NCBI GenBank assembly: GCA_028285495.1
Contig: JANQPB010000017.1
Coordinates: 124,001-188,000 of the forward strand
Direction: 5' to 3'
Length of the DNA: 64,000 nt
Source: Acidimicrobiales bacterium
Lineage (GTDB): Bacteria > Actinomycetota > Acidimicrobiia > Acidimicrobiales > SZUA-35
In this document: one piece after another, positions 52,055 to 59,945 of the stretch
Position numbering within the stretch: the first letter of the stretch is position 1
Layout of the letters: each line of letters begins with the position of its first letter
Program-made: the position numbers and the translations under genes
The notes under the pieces: generated by a model
Databases searched by the model: none
What the model saw: the letters and a program-made list of their open reading frames with translations, nothing else
Told to the model about the DNA's origin: nothing

Positions 52055-52474
52055 ATGGCCCACCGCACCCCGCTGACCGTCCGGTTCAACGAGATCGACC
52101 CCTACGGGCACGTCAACCACTCGGTCTACGTGACCTACTGCGAGGTCGGCCGGACCGATGCCCTCACCGCCTGCGGGATCCCGCTCGAAGTGATGGCCGA
52201 GCGGGGCTATCAGCTGGTCGTGACCCGGATCGAGGTCCGCTTCCGCCAGGCCGCCACCGCCGGCGACAGGCTGGTCGTCGAGACCGAGTTGGCCGACATG
52301 AAGCGAGCCAGCGGCACGTGGCACCAGCGGATCCTGCGGCCCGAGGACGACGGCACCGAGACGCTGCTGGTCTCGGCCGAGGTCACCGCCGGGGTGACCG
52401 ACCGGACCGGTCGGCCGACCCGACCCCCGGCGTGGCTGTTCCCCGCCCTCGAGCCGCTTCGCCCCGGGGCCTGA
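52055..52474 (+). CDS. Acyl-CoA thioesterase (hotdog fold, YbgC/FadM-like)
   Basis: A 139-residue 4HBT-type hotdog thioesterase: VRFNEIDPYGHVNHSVYVTYCEVGRTDAL contains the conserved Asp and His-Asn. A TAGCGT box (52040-52045) lies nine bases before ATG 52055. It is divergent from the CoA-transferase gene, so both may act in acyl-CoA metabolism. Confidence 0.85.
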   Translation: MAHRTPLTVRFNEIDPYGHVNHSVYVTYCEVGRTDALTACGIPLEVMAERGYQLVVTRIEVRFRQAATAGDRLVVETELADMKRASGTWHQRILRPEDDGTETLLVSAEVTAGVTDRTGRPTRPPAWLFPALEPLRPGA

Positions 52475-52535
52475 GCCGGCAACCAGCCCGTCGCCGGGGC
52501 GGTCCCCCGGCGAGCGCTCCACTATCTTCGGACCG

Positions 52536-52802
52536 ATGTCGTTCATCGGGATCGGCGACGAGGACTGGGTCGAGCTCGACTTCGACCTGTTCGAGCGGAA
52601 CCGCTCGGCGGTGCTGGAGACCACGTTGGTCAACCACCACGACCGCCTGGTCGAGGCCCTCGGCTTCGATTTTGACGTCGAGACCGACGGTGATGGACTG
52701 GTGTTCATCGTGGTCGACGGCCGGCGGCGGTTCCGGGCCGAGGTCGGGCGCGACGACCGGCTGATCTTCACCGGCATCCCCGATCCGGAAGGACCACTCT
52801 GA
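52536..52802 (+). CDS. Small acidic protein of unknown function
   Basis: An 88-residue acidic, beta-rich protein (GDEDWVELDFDLFERNR and DGDGLVFIVVDGRRRF). No signal peptide or cysteines. Its stop overlaps the ATG of the metallo-hydrolase gene by one base (TGATG), so the two are probably translated together. A TATCTT box (52523-52528) lies seven bases before the ATG. Confidence 0.65.
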   Translation: MSFIGIGDEDWVELDFDLFERNRSAVLETTLVNHHDRLVEALGFDFDVETDGDGLVFIVVDGRRRFRAEVGRDDRLIFTGIPDPEGPL

Positions 52803-53821
52803 TGGCCATCGCCTTCAACACCGACTTCAAGCCGGTCTACGGCCGGGTCGACCAGCTGTCGCCGCTGATCCGTCGGGTGGTGGCCAAGAACCCGAACCCG
52901 TTCACCTTCACCGGCACCGGGGTCTATCTGGTCGGTCGGGGCGAGGTCGCCGTCATCGATCCGGGGCCGACGCTCGACGAGCACCTCGACGCCGTCCTCG
53001 ATGCCCTGGAGGAGGGTGAGCGGGTCAGCCACATCCTCGTGACCCACACCCACTCCGACCACACCGCCGGGGTGGCCAAGCTGGTTGCCCGGACCGGGGC
53101 CCCGACCTATGGGTTCGGACCGCACGGTCCGGTGCCCGAGCACGACCCGCTCGACACGGTCAGCTTCGACGAGTACTTCACCGCAGAGGAGCAGGAGGCG
53201 TTCGAGAAGGCGTGGCGGGACACGCCGGACGAGCTGAAACGCGAGGGTCCCGACACGGAGTTCGTGCCCGACGTGGCGGTCACCGACGGTGACGTGATCG
53301 ACGGGGGTGTCGGTGATGGCGCCTGGACGATCGAGGTGGTCCACACCCCTGGCCACACGTCGAACCATGTGTGCTTCGGGCTCCGCCAGGAGCGGGTGCT
53401 GTTCACCGGCGACCACGTGATGGGCTGGGCGACGTCGGTCATCTCGCCGCCGGACGGCGACCTGTTCGACTACCTGGCCAGCCTGGAGAAGCTCCTCGAC
53501 CGCGACGACGTGCGCTACTGGCCGACCCACGGGCCCGCCATCGAGCGGCCTCAGGACTACGTGCGCAGCTTCATCGCGCACCGGCGCGGCCGGGAGGCGC
53601 AGATCGTGGACGGCCTCACCCGCGGCCCATCCACCATCAAGGATCTGGTGCCCCACATGTACGCCGACGTCGACAAGCGCCTGTGGCGAGCGGCGGCCAA
53701 CTCGGTGTACTCGCATCTGCTGGCGCTGCACCGCGAAGGGCGGGTCGAGACCACCAACGGTGAGGGTCGAGCGGAGCCGTCACTGACCGTCACCTGGTCG
53801 CTCGTCGCCGGCTCCGGCTGA
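52802..53821 (+). CDS. Metallo-beta-lactamase-fold hydrolase, LACTB2-like
   Basis: A 339-residue protein. The zinc-binding THTHSDHTAG is at about residue 82 and further ligands lie in VVHTPGHTSNHVCF and FTGDHVMGW. The C-terminal 80 residues form a winged-helix-like domain (GLTRGPSTIKDLVPHMYADV...SHLLALHREGRV) as in the LACTB2 branch, some members of which are RNases. The substrate is open. Confidence 0.85.
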   Translation: MAIAFNTDFKPVYGRVDQLSPLIRRVVAKNPNPFTFTGTGVYLVGRGEVAVIDPGPTLDEHLDAVLDALEEGERVSHILVTHTHSDHTAGVAKLVARTGAPTYGFGPHGPVPEHDPLDTVSFDEYFTAEEQEAFEKAWRDTPDELKREGPDTEFVPDVAVTDGDVIDGGVGDGAWTIEVVHTPGHTSNHVCFGLRQERVLFTGDHVMGWATSVISPPDGDLFDYLASLEKLLDRDDVRYWPTHGPAIERPQDYVRSFIAHRRGREAQIVDGLTRGPSTIKDLVPHMYADVDKRLWRAAANSVYSHLLALHREGRVETTNGEGRAEPSLTVTWSLVAGSG

Positions 53822-53881
53822 GGCGTCGCCAGGCAAAATGGACACTTGACGGTCACCCACCGAGCTGGAAGGGTGATCCAG

Positions 53882-53903
53882 GTTCATCTGAGGTTCACAC
53901 GAC
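53882..53903 (+). promoter_or_regulatory. PHO-box-like direct repeat
   Basis: GTTCATCTGAG and GTTCACACGAC are two adjacent 11-base units, the spacing of actinobacterial PhoP direct repeats (conserved GTTCA core plus a less conserved tail). They lie 61 bases after the metallo-hydrolase stop and 236 bases before cysS. Which gene they would control is unclear. Confidence 0.4.
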
Positions 53904-53940
53904 TGAGATCAAGTTGCGCGGGCTACAGATGTTCGGGAGG

Positions 53941-54005
53941 AGGGGATCGCGTTCGGACCCGCGGTCGCTCTTGGGCAGCTAGCGGAAAATGTAACGCGAT
54001 CCCCT
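53941..54005. repeat. Perfect 13-bp inverted repeat
   Basis: AGGGGATCGCGTT (53941-53953) and AACGCGATCCCCT (53993-54005), 39 bases apart, within the only intergenic stretch longer than 300 bases (53822-54138). The right arm lies inside the end of a possible 53-codon minus-strand gene and the left arm beyond its stop. It could act as its terminator or as a protein-binding site. Nothing else is seen in 53822-53880. Confidence 0.7.
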
Positions 54006-54140
54006 TTCTCCACTTTCGTTGACGTTGTAGTCGTTGGCGGCGGCGATGGCGCGGACCCTGGCCAGATCGGTTGCGTCGAGCGGATCGATGCCGGGAATTC
54101 GCTCCGGCTGTGGAGGGGCGGTCGGTAGCCTTGGGTCCAT
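53979..54140 (-). CDS. Possible 53-residue protein divergent from cysS
   Basis: An open frame from ATG 54140 to TAG 53979-53981. It begins MDPRLPTAPP and ends in a charged, mixed sequence (RAIAAANDYNVNESG, then RYIF near the C terminus). Amino-acid use looks protein-like and the frame opens exactly where cysS starts on the other strand (ATG 54139), so the two start codons overlap. There is no clear promoter. It may be a chance frame. Confidence 0.35.
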   Translation of the reverse strand: MDPRLPTAPPQPERIPGIDPLDATDLARVRAIAAANDYNVNESGERGSRYIFR

Positions 54141-55491
54141 GCAGCTCTACGACACCGTCAAGCGTCAGGTCGTACCGCTCGAGCTCCGAGAGCCGGGCAA
54201 GGTCTCGATCTACGTCTGTGGTCCGACGGTGTACGCCCCGCCCCACATCGGGCACGGGCGCCAGGTGCTGGTCTACGACGTGCTGCGCCGGTACCTCGAG
54301 TGGTCCGGGCTCGAGGTCACGTTCGTGTCCAATATCACCGACATCGACGACGCCATCATCGAGCGGGGTCAGCGGGAGAACCGGGACCCGGCCGAGATCG
54401 CGGTCAAGTGCGAGGAGGTGTGGTGGTCGGCGCTCGACGCGATCAACGTCCGCCGACCCGACATCGTGCCGCGGGCGACCGAGTACGTGAAGCAGATGAT
54501 CGACCTCGTCACCGAGTTGATCGACCGGGGCAAGGCCTACGAGACCACCGACGGCGTCTACCTGTCGGTCGAGACGGTCGAGGACTACGGCCTGTTGCCG
54601 AACCTCGATCTCGACAACCTCCGCGAGGGCGGCGGCGAGCGTGACATCGTCGGCGAGGAGAAGCGCCACCCGGCCGACTTCGTGCTCTGGAAGGCGGCCA
54701 AGCCAGGCGAGCCGACGTGGGACTCGCCATGGGGGCCCGGCCGCCCGGGCTGGCACACCGAGTGCGTGGCCATGAGCCTCGACCTGTTGGGCGAGGGCTT
54801 CGACATCCACACCGGCGGCCTCGATCTCGTGTTCCCCCACCACGAGAACGAGCGGGCGCAGGCGGTGGCGCTCTCCCGGCGGTTCGCCACCCACTGGATG
54901 CACCACGGCTTCGTCGAGCTCGAGGGCGAGAAGATGTCGAAGTCGCTCGGCAACGTCCGCAACCTGCTCGACCTCTCCGCACAGTACGACCCCAGGGCCT
55001 ATCGCCTGTTGGTCACGCAGTCGCACTATCGCTCGCCGATGGAGATCACCGACGACACGATGGTGGCGGCCGAGAGCGCCATCGAGCGCCTCGACGCGTT
55101 CGCCAGGCGGACCGAGCACCTCGACGGCCCGCCGTCGACCGAGGCGCTCGACGCCTTCCGGTCGGCGATGGACGACGACCTCGACACCCCCAGGGCCGCC
55201 GACCTGATGTTCCGCCTGGTGCGGGAGGCCAACACGGCGCTCGACGGCGGTGACGAGGCCGCGGCCGGCGTCGCCGCCGCAACCGCTCGGGTCATCGCCG
55301 AGACGTTCGGGCTCGAGCTGCGGGGCGGGGCCGACGTGCCCGATGACGTCAAGCGGCTGGCCGACGAGCGCCAGGCGGCCAGGGTGGCCAAGGACTTCGC
55401 CAGGGCCGACGAGCTCCGCGACCGGCTGGCCGATGCCGGCTGGTCGGTCGAGGACTCGGCCGACGGTCCGGTGCTGCGCCCGAAGGGCTGA
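54139..55491 (+). CDS. cysS: Cysteinyl-tRNA synthetase
   Basis: Charges tRNA-Cys. The 450-residue class I synthetase has YVCGPTVYAPPHIGHGRQ near residue 24 (zinc Cys and the HIGH motif), GWHTECVAMS and FPHHENERAQA for the other zinc ligands, and EKMSKSLGNV for ATP. The C-terminal helical domain RVAKDFARADELRDRLADAGW favours CysS over the shorter-tailed mycothiol ligase MshC. A TAGCCT box (54126-54131) lies seven bases before the ATG, consistent with a leaderless start. Confidence 0.93.
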   Translation: MQLYDTVKRQVVPLELREPGKVSIYVCGPTVYAPPHIGHGRQVLVYDVLRRYLEWSGLEVTFVSNITDIDDAIIERGQRENRDPAEIAVKCEEVWWSALDAINVRRPDIVPRATEYVKQMIDLVTELIDRGKAYETTDGVYLSVETVEDYGLLPNLDLDNLREGGGERDIVGEEKRHPADFVLWKAAKPGEPTWDSPWGPGRPGWHTECVAMSLDLLGEGFDIHTGGLDLVFPHHENERAQAVALSRRFATHWMHHGFVELEGEKMSKSLGNVRNLLDLSAQYDPRAYRLLVTQSHYRSPMEITDDTMVAAESAIERLDAFARRTEHLDGPPSTEALDAFRSAMDDDLDTPRAADLMFRLVREANTALDGGDEAAAGVAAATARVIAETFGLELRGGADVPDDVKRLADERQAARVAKDFARADELRDRLADAGWSVEDSADGPVLRPKG

Positions 55492-55539
55492 CGCCCGGAG
55501 CTCGGGCCTCGGGCCGGCGGCCAGGATCGAACGGGAGCG

Positions 55540-55980
55540 ATGACCGACGAGGAGATGACGATCGGGGAGACGGCCAAGCGAGGTGGGCTGTCGACCTCGG
55601 CCCTGCGCTTCTACGAGCAGCGTGGGCTGATCACCTCCCGGCGGACCGACGGCGGGCAGCGACGGTTCACCCGCGACGTGTTGCGGCGGGTTGCGTTCAT
55701 CCGGGCGGCCCAGAGCGTCGGGCTCGATCTGGCCGAGATCAAGTCGTCGCTCGACGACCTGCCGGCCGACCGGGCCCCGACCAGGGAGGAGTGGGAGCGG
55801 TTCGCCACGCTCTGGCGCCCCCGCCTCGAACGCCAGATCGCCGTGCTGGAGGCGATCCGGGACCGGCTGTCGCAGTGCATCGGCTGCGGCTGCCAGACCC
55901 TCGACGCCTGCGATGTGTTCAACCCCGGCGACCGGGCGGCCGAGCGCGGTCCCGGCGCCCACTACCTGGTACCGGAGTAG
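55540..55980 (+). CDS. soxR: Redox-sensitive MerR-family regulator SoxR
   Basis: A 146-residue transcription factor. MTIGETAKRGGLSTSALRFYEQRGLI is the MerR winged helix, then a dimerisation helix and CIGCGCQTLDAC, the C-x2-C-x-C-x5-C motif that holds the [2Fe-2S] sensor cluster. In actinobacteria SoxR senses redox-active compounds and controls oxidoreductases and exporters. GGGAGC precedes ATG 55540, 48 bases after cysS. No SoxR box is apparent nearby. Confidence 0.92.
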   Translation: MTDEEMTIGETAKRGGLSTSALRFYEQRGLITSRRTDGGQRRFTRDVLRRVAFIRAAQSVGLDLAEIKSSLDDLPADRAPTREEWERFATLWRPRLERQIAVLEAIRDRLSQCIGCGCQTLDACDVFNPGDRAAERGPGAHYLVPE

Positions 55981-56033
55981 CGGCTCACCGATCACCGATC
56001 GCGCCCGTGCCCGGTCGGCTAGCGTGTCGGGCG

Positions 56034-56582
56034 ATGTCCCACCCCGAACCGGAGCGAACCCCGACCGGCTGGGAGCCGCCCTCGGTACCGCCGTCGTCGT
56101 CCGGTCCGTTCGATCCGCCGCCGGCCCCGCCTCCCGGTCCCGGGTGGGGCCCCGGGCCGCCGGTCGAGCGCCGACGGCGACGTTGGCCCTGGATCCTCGC
56201 CGGGGTCATCCTGGCGATCGTGCTCGGCATCGGCGGCTGCACCTTCGTCGTGTTCCGGGCGGCTCGGCCATCGATCGACGCGGCCAACGAGTGGCTCGCC
56301 CTCGTCGACGAGGGCCGCTACGGCGAGGCCTACGGAGCGCTGTGCCCGGCCGTTCGGGGCCAGGTCGCGGCGGCAGAGGCCGAGGCCGAGCTCGCGGCCG
56401 ACTTCGGCGCCGGCATCGACGCCTACCGACTCAGCAGCTACCAGAACACCAACGGCAACGTGACGGTCGGTGGTACGGTCACCATCGCCGGTGAGGAGCG
56501 GTCGATCAGCCTGGCCATGGGCGACGACTCGGGCGAGTGGCGGGTGTGCCGCTACGGCTTCCAGGCGCTGTCGTTCGATTAG
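56034..56582 (+). CDS. Single-pass membrane protein with extracellular DUF4878-like domain
   Basis: A 182-residue protein. Residues 1-45 are Pro/Gly-rich and cytoplasmic, ending in ERRRRRWPW; one transmembrane helix follows (ILAGVILAIVLGIGGCTFVVF, about 51-70). The outer part has ANEWLALVDEGRYGEAYGALCP and a closing EWRVCRYGF; its layout recalls the short DUF4878/NTF2-like lipoproteins of actinobacteria. A TAGCGT box (56020-56025) lies eight bases before ATG 56034. Confidence 0.7.
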   Translation: MSHPEPERTPTGWEPPSVPPSSSGPFDPPPAPPPGPGWGPGPPVERRRRRWPWILAGVILAIVLGIGGCTFVVFRAARPSIDAANEWLALVDEGRYGEAYGALCPAVRGQVAAAEAEAELAADFGAGIDAYRLSSYQNTNGNVTVGGTVTIAGEERSISLAMGDDSGEWRVCRYGFQALSFD

Positions 56583-56776
56583 GTGTGCTGACTCGCACCG
56601 CTGCGGCGTTCCGGCCCGGTGCCGGGCGGCGCTTGACGGCGTCCTCGTCGTCCGCAAACGGTCACGGGTGAGCGACACCCTGCGTCCCGGCCAGCGACGC
56701 CAGGCACTCGGGCGAACCCGGGCGCCCGCCCGCGGTCCCGGCACGAGCGCCCGCGGTCCTTCGGCGAGGCGACGAC

Positions 56777-58063
56777 TCAGCCGACGACCGTGCGAGGGGG
56801 GACGCCGTCGATGGCCAGCGCCGAGGGCGGCAGCTCGCCGAGCGCCAGCTTGGCGTGGTCGCGGCTCGCTTCGAGGCTCGGCATCGGCAGCTGGCGCCCC
56901 GCTTCGATCAGCGGGACCTGCAGGCGCCGCCCGGGCCCGACGACGTCGGTTGGCGGCCGGTCGTTGTCGACCACCAGGACCTCACGGCCGTCCTCGCGGA
57001 AGGCGGCCTTCCGGCCGCCGGTCGTGCCCTTGCCCGATGACCGCTTGGTGACCGACCGCAGCGCCCCGCCGTCGTCGATGGCCACCAGCTTGTAGACCAT
57101 CGACGCCGTCGGGTGACCGGAGCCGGTGATCAGGTTGGTGCCGACGAGGTAGCCGTCGATCGGAGCGTCTCGAAGAGCCTGCATGCTCCACTCGTCGAGG
57201 TCGCCCGAGACGATGATGCGGGTCCGGTCGGCTCCGAGTCCGTCGAGCAGGGTCCTGGCCCGCTTGGCCTCGACGGCGAGGTCGCCCGAGTCGATCCGCA
57301 CCGCACCGAGCCCGGCACCGGCGACCTCGACTGCGGTCCGGATCCCGCCCTCGATGTCGTAGGTGTCGACCAGGAACGTGGTGTCGGCGCCGAGCAGCTC
57401 GAACTGGGCCTCGAACGCGGTCCGCTCGTCGGCGTGGGCCAGCACGAAGGCGTGGCCGATCGTGCCGACGGTCGGGATGCCCCATGTCCGTCCGGCCTCC
57501 AGGTTGGAGGTGGCGGTGGCGCCGGCCAGGTAGGCGGCCCGCGCCGCAGCGATGGCCGCCGACTCGTGGGCCCGGCGGGCGCCCCCCTCGATCAACGGTC
57601 GGCCGTCGGCGGCGTTGACCATCCGGGCCACCGCCGAGGCGACGGCCGAGTCGTGGTTGAAGATCGACAGCAGCACGGTCTCGAGCACGAGCGCCTGGCC
57701 GAACGGCGCCTCCACGGTGAGCACGGGTGAGTCGGCCTGGTAGAGGTCGCCCTCGGCGTAGCCCCAGACGTCGCCGGCGAAGCGGTAGTCGGCGAGGAAG
57801 TCGATGGCCCGCTCCGACACCACGCCGTTCGTCTGCAGCCACGCCAGCTCGTCGGCGCCGAAGCGGAAGCGGGCGACGGCGTCGACGGCCCTCGCCGTAC
57901 CGGCGACGATGCCGTAGCCGCGGCGCGGCGGCAGGCTGCGGGTGAACAGCTCGAACACGGCCCGGTCGCCGGCCCGGCCGCTGGCCAGCGCGGCGTCGAG
58001 CATGGTCAGCTCGTAGCGGTCGGTCAGCAGCGACGTGGCCGGCCGCCCGGTCGGCTCAGCCAC
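56777..58063 (-). CDS. pncB: Nicotinate phosphoribosyltransferase
   Basis: Makes nicotinate mononucleotide from nicotinate and PRPP for NAD salvage. The 428-residue protein has SLLTDRYELTMLDAAL at the N terminus, FELFTRSLPPRRGYGIVAG, the middle GTIGHAFVLAHADE and IRIDSGDL-type segment VRIDSGDLAVEAKRAR, and YLVGTNLITGSGHPT near the PRPP site. Its GTG 58063 lies within the last codons of the YbaK gene, overlapping by eight bases, so the two are coupled. Confidence 0.92.
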   Translation of the reverse strand: MAEPTGRPATSLLTDRYELTMLDAALASGRAGDRAVFELFTRSLPPRRGYGIVAGTARAVDAVARFRFGADELAWLQTNGVVSERAIDFLADYRFAGDVWGYAEGDLYQADSPVLTVEAPFGQALVLETVLLSIFNHDSAVASAVARMVNAADGRPLIEGGARRAHESAAIAAARAAYLAGATATSNLEAGRTWGIPTVGTIGHAFVLAHADERTAFEAQFELLGADTTFLVDTYDIEGGIRTAVEVAGAGLGAVRIDSGDLAVEAKRARTLLDGLGADRTRIIVSGDLDEWSMQALRDAPIDGYLVGTNLITGSGHPTASMVYKLVAIDDGGALRSVTKRSSGKGTTGGRKAAFREDGREVLVVDNDRPPTDVVGPGRRLQVPLIEAGRQLPMPSLEASRDHAKLALGELPPSALAIDGVPPRTVVG

Positions 58064-58592
58064 CGTGCCACCCGGCGCCGTCGCCCGCGGTGCGGTGTGC
58101 CGTCGTCGGGGCGTCGCCGTGGCCGCCTGCGGCCAGGGCGTGGAACGAGGCGGTGGCGAGGTCGGCCAGGTCGTCGGGAGCCAGCGCCACCTCGAGGCCA
58201 CGGCGACCGGCGCTCACGTGCATCTCGTCGAGCGCCTCGGCCCCGTCGTGGATGAAGGTGCGGAGCCGGCGGCGCTGCCCCAGGGGTGAGATGCCGCCGA
58301 CCACGTAGCCGGTGAGCCGCTCGGCCACGGCGGGGTCGGCCATGACCGCCTTCTTGGCCCCGGCCGCCCGGGCCAGCGCCTTCAGATCGAGCTGCCGGTC
58401 GACCGGGAGCACGGCGACCACCGTCTCGGCCCCGTCGACGGTGGCCAGCAGCGTCTTGAACACCCGACCCGGGTCGAGCCCCAGGGCTTCGACCGCCTCG
58501 AGACCGTACGAGCTGTGCCCGGGGTCGTGCTCGTAGGCCACGACCCGGTGGGCGGTGCCGGTGCGCTCCAGCAACTCGATGGCGGGGGTCAC
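58056..58592 (-). CDS. ybaK: YbaK/EbsC-type Cys-tRNA(Pro) deacylase
   Basis: Hydrolyses mischarged Cys-tRNA(Pro). The 178-residue protein shows TPAIELLERTGTAHRVVAYEHDPG, GRVFKTLLATVDG (with the conserved Lys), DLKALARAAGAKKAVMADP and GYVVGGISPLGQ, standard for the YbaK family. GTG 58592 is 38 bases from the riboswitch on the other strand. A CAGACT box (58600-58605, minus strand) lies seven bases before it. Confidence 0.9.
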   Translation of the reverse strand: MTPAIELLERTGTAHRVVAYEHDPGHSSYGLEAVEALGLDPGRVFKTLLATVDGAETVVAVLPVDRQLDLKALARAAGAKKAVMADPAVAERLTGYVVGGISPLGQRRRLRTFIHDGAEALDEMHVSAGRRGLEVALAPDDLADLATASFHALAAGGHGDAPTTAHRTAGDGAGWHGG

Positions 58593-58612
58593 GCATCCGA
58601 GTCTGGCCGGTT

Positions 58613-58618
58613 TAGACT
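58613..58618 (+). promoter_or_regulatory. -10 box of the thiamine transport operon
   Basis: TAGACT, placed so that transcription would start at about 58625-58627, just before the first riboswitch helix. Confidence 0.45.
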
Positions 58619-58631
58619 CCTGAGGACAAAC

Positions 58632-58720
58632 AACCGGGGAGCTCGGGATTGCCGGGCTGAGAGGACGGCCGAAGCCGTCGACCCGCCGAACCTGATCTGG
58701 GTAATACCAGCGGAAGGGAG
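58632..58720 (+). ncRNA. TPP riboswitch (thi-box)
   Basis: The conserved core elements are all present in order: the GGGGAG at the 5' side, CTGAGA (58657-58662), a variable GC hairpin (GGACGGCCGAAGCCGTC), ACCTGATCTGGGTAATACCAG and the closing CGGAAGGGAG (58711-58720). The final purine-rich segment also serves as the ribosome-binding site of the first gene (ATG 58728), so thiamine pyrophosphate would most likely block translation directly. Confidence 0.93.
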
Positions 58721-58727
58721 CGCACAG

Positions 58728-59945
58728 ATGATGCGACGAACGAACCCGTACCCGGCCACGAGCGTCGGACGACCTCGGTGGCCCTGGTTGGCCGTCGTGA
58801 CCGCAACCATGTTGCTGGCCGCGGCCTGCGGCGATGGCGACGACGACACGTCGGCCGCCGAGGACGGCACGGCGGTCGACGCCTCCGACGATGACGCCTC
58901 GGCCGGCGATGGCGACGACACGTCGGCCGATGACGAGGCCGGGACATCCGACGACGACGAGGTGGTCGACGAGGACAGCCCGGAGGCGATCGAGCCAGGG
59001 GTGACCGTCACGCTGTTGACCCACGACTCGTTCTCCGTCAGCGACGGGTTGTTCGACGCCTTCACCCTCGAGACCGGGATCGAGGTCGAGGTGGTCAACG
59101 GTGGCGACGCCGGCGAGCTCGTCGCCCGGTCGGTCCTGACCGCCGGCGATCCCGAGGGTGACGTGCTGTTCGGGATCGACAACACGTTCCTCCAGCGGGG
59201 GCTCGACGCGGAGCTGTTCGTGCCCCACGAGTCGCCGGGCCTGGCCGCGGTCCCCGACGAGCTCGAGCTCGACCCCGAGTTCCGGGTGACGCCGATCGAC
59301 TTCGGTGACGTGTGCGTCAACTACTGGGTCGACGAGGTCGACTCGGCCCCGACGAGCCTCGACGACCTCACCAGGCCCGAGTTCGCCGGCAGTTTCGTCA
59401 CCCAGGACCCGGAGACCTCGTCCCCCGGGTTCGCCTTCCTGCTGGCCACGATCGCGACGTACGGCGAGGACGGCTGGGAGGACTACTGGACCGAGCTGAC
59501 CGCCGGCGGCGTCACCGTCACGCCGGGGTGGAACGACGCCTACTACGGCGAGTTCGTCGCCGGCGGCGGCGACAAGGCGCTGGTCACCTCGTACGGGTCG
59601 AGCCCGGTTGCCGAGGTGCTGTTCGCCGCCGAGCCGATCGACACGCCGCCGACCGGGGTGCTGTCCGACTCCTGCTTCCGCCAGATCGAGTTCGCCGGCG
59701 TGCTGGCCGGCACCGACCACCCGGCCGAGGCGGGGGCGCTGATCGACTTCATGCTGTCGGAGCCGTTCCAGGCCGACATCCCGCTCAACATGTTCGTGAG
59801 CCCGGCCAACGCCGAGGTCGAGCTGCCCGACCTGTACGCCCAGCACGCGGCCGAGGTGGCCGATCCGCTGTTCCTCGACCCGGCGACGATCGAGGCCAAC
59901 CGCAACGACTGGACCGAGCGGTGGGCCGAGATCGTGCTGCGCTGA
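58728..59945 (+). CDS. thiB: Thiamine ABC transporter substrate-binding lipoprotein
   Basis: A 405-residue binding protein. The signal ends at LLAAAC (lipobox), followed by an Asp/Ser/Ala-rich tether of about 65 residues. The mature domain begins with VTLLTHDSFSVSDGLFDAFTLETG, as in TbpA/ThiB. DVLFGIDNTFLQRGL and VTSYGSSPVAEVLF are family segments. The upstream TPP riboswitch fixes thiamine or a precursor as the likely cargo. The acidic tether is longer than usual. Confidence 0.9.
   Translation: MMRRTNPYPATSVGRPRWPWLAVVTATMLLAAACGDGDDDTSAAEDGTAVDASDDDASAGDGDDTSADDEAGTSDDDEVVDEDSPEAIEPGVTVTLLTHDSFSVSDGLFDAFTLETGIEVEVVNGGDAGELVARSVLTAGDPEGDVLFGIDNTFLQRGLDAELFVPHESPGLAAVPDELELDPEFRVTPIDFGDVCVNYWVDEVDSAPTSLDDLTRPEFAGSFVTQDPETSSPGFAFLLATIATYGEDGWEDYWTELTAGGVTVTPGWNDAYYGEFVAGGGDKALVTSYGSSPVAEVLFAAEPIDTPPTGVLSDSCFRQIEFAGVLAGTDHPAEAGALIDFMLSEPFQADIPLNMFVSPANAEVELPDLYAQHAAEVADPLFLDPATIEANRNDWTERWAEIVLR

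Noticed and set aside
54139..55491. Mycothiol ligase MshC instead of CysS
   Set aside because: The C-terminal helical domain and the overall length fit CysS better; MshC is shorter at the C terminus.
53923..55995. A 690-codon minus-strand frame opposite cysS and soxR
   Set aside because: It is antisense to two confidently identified genes and has no recognisable domain.
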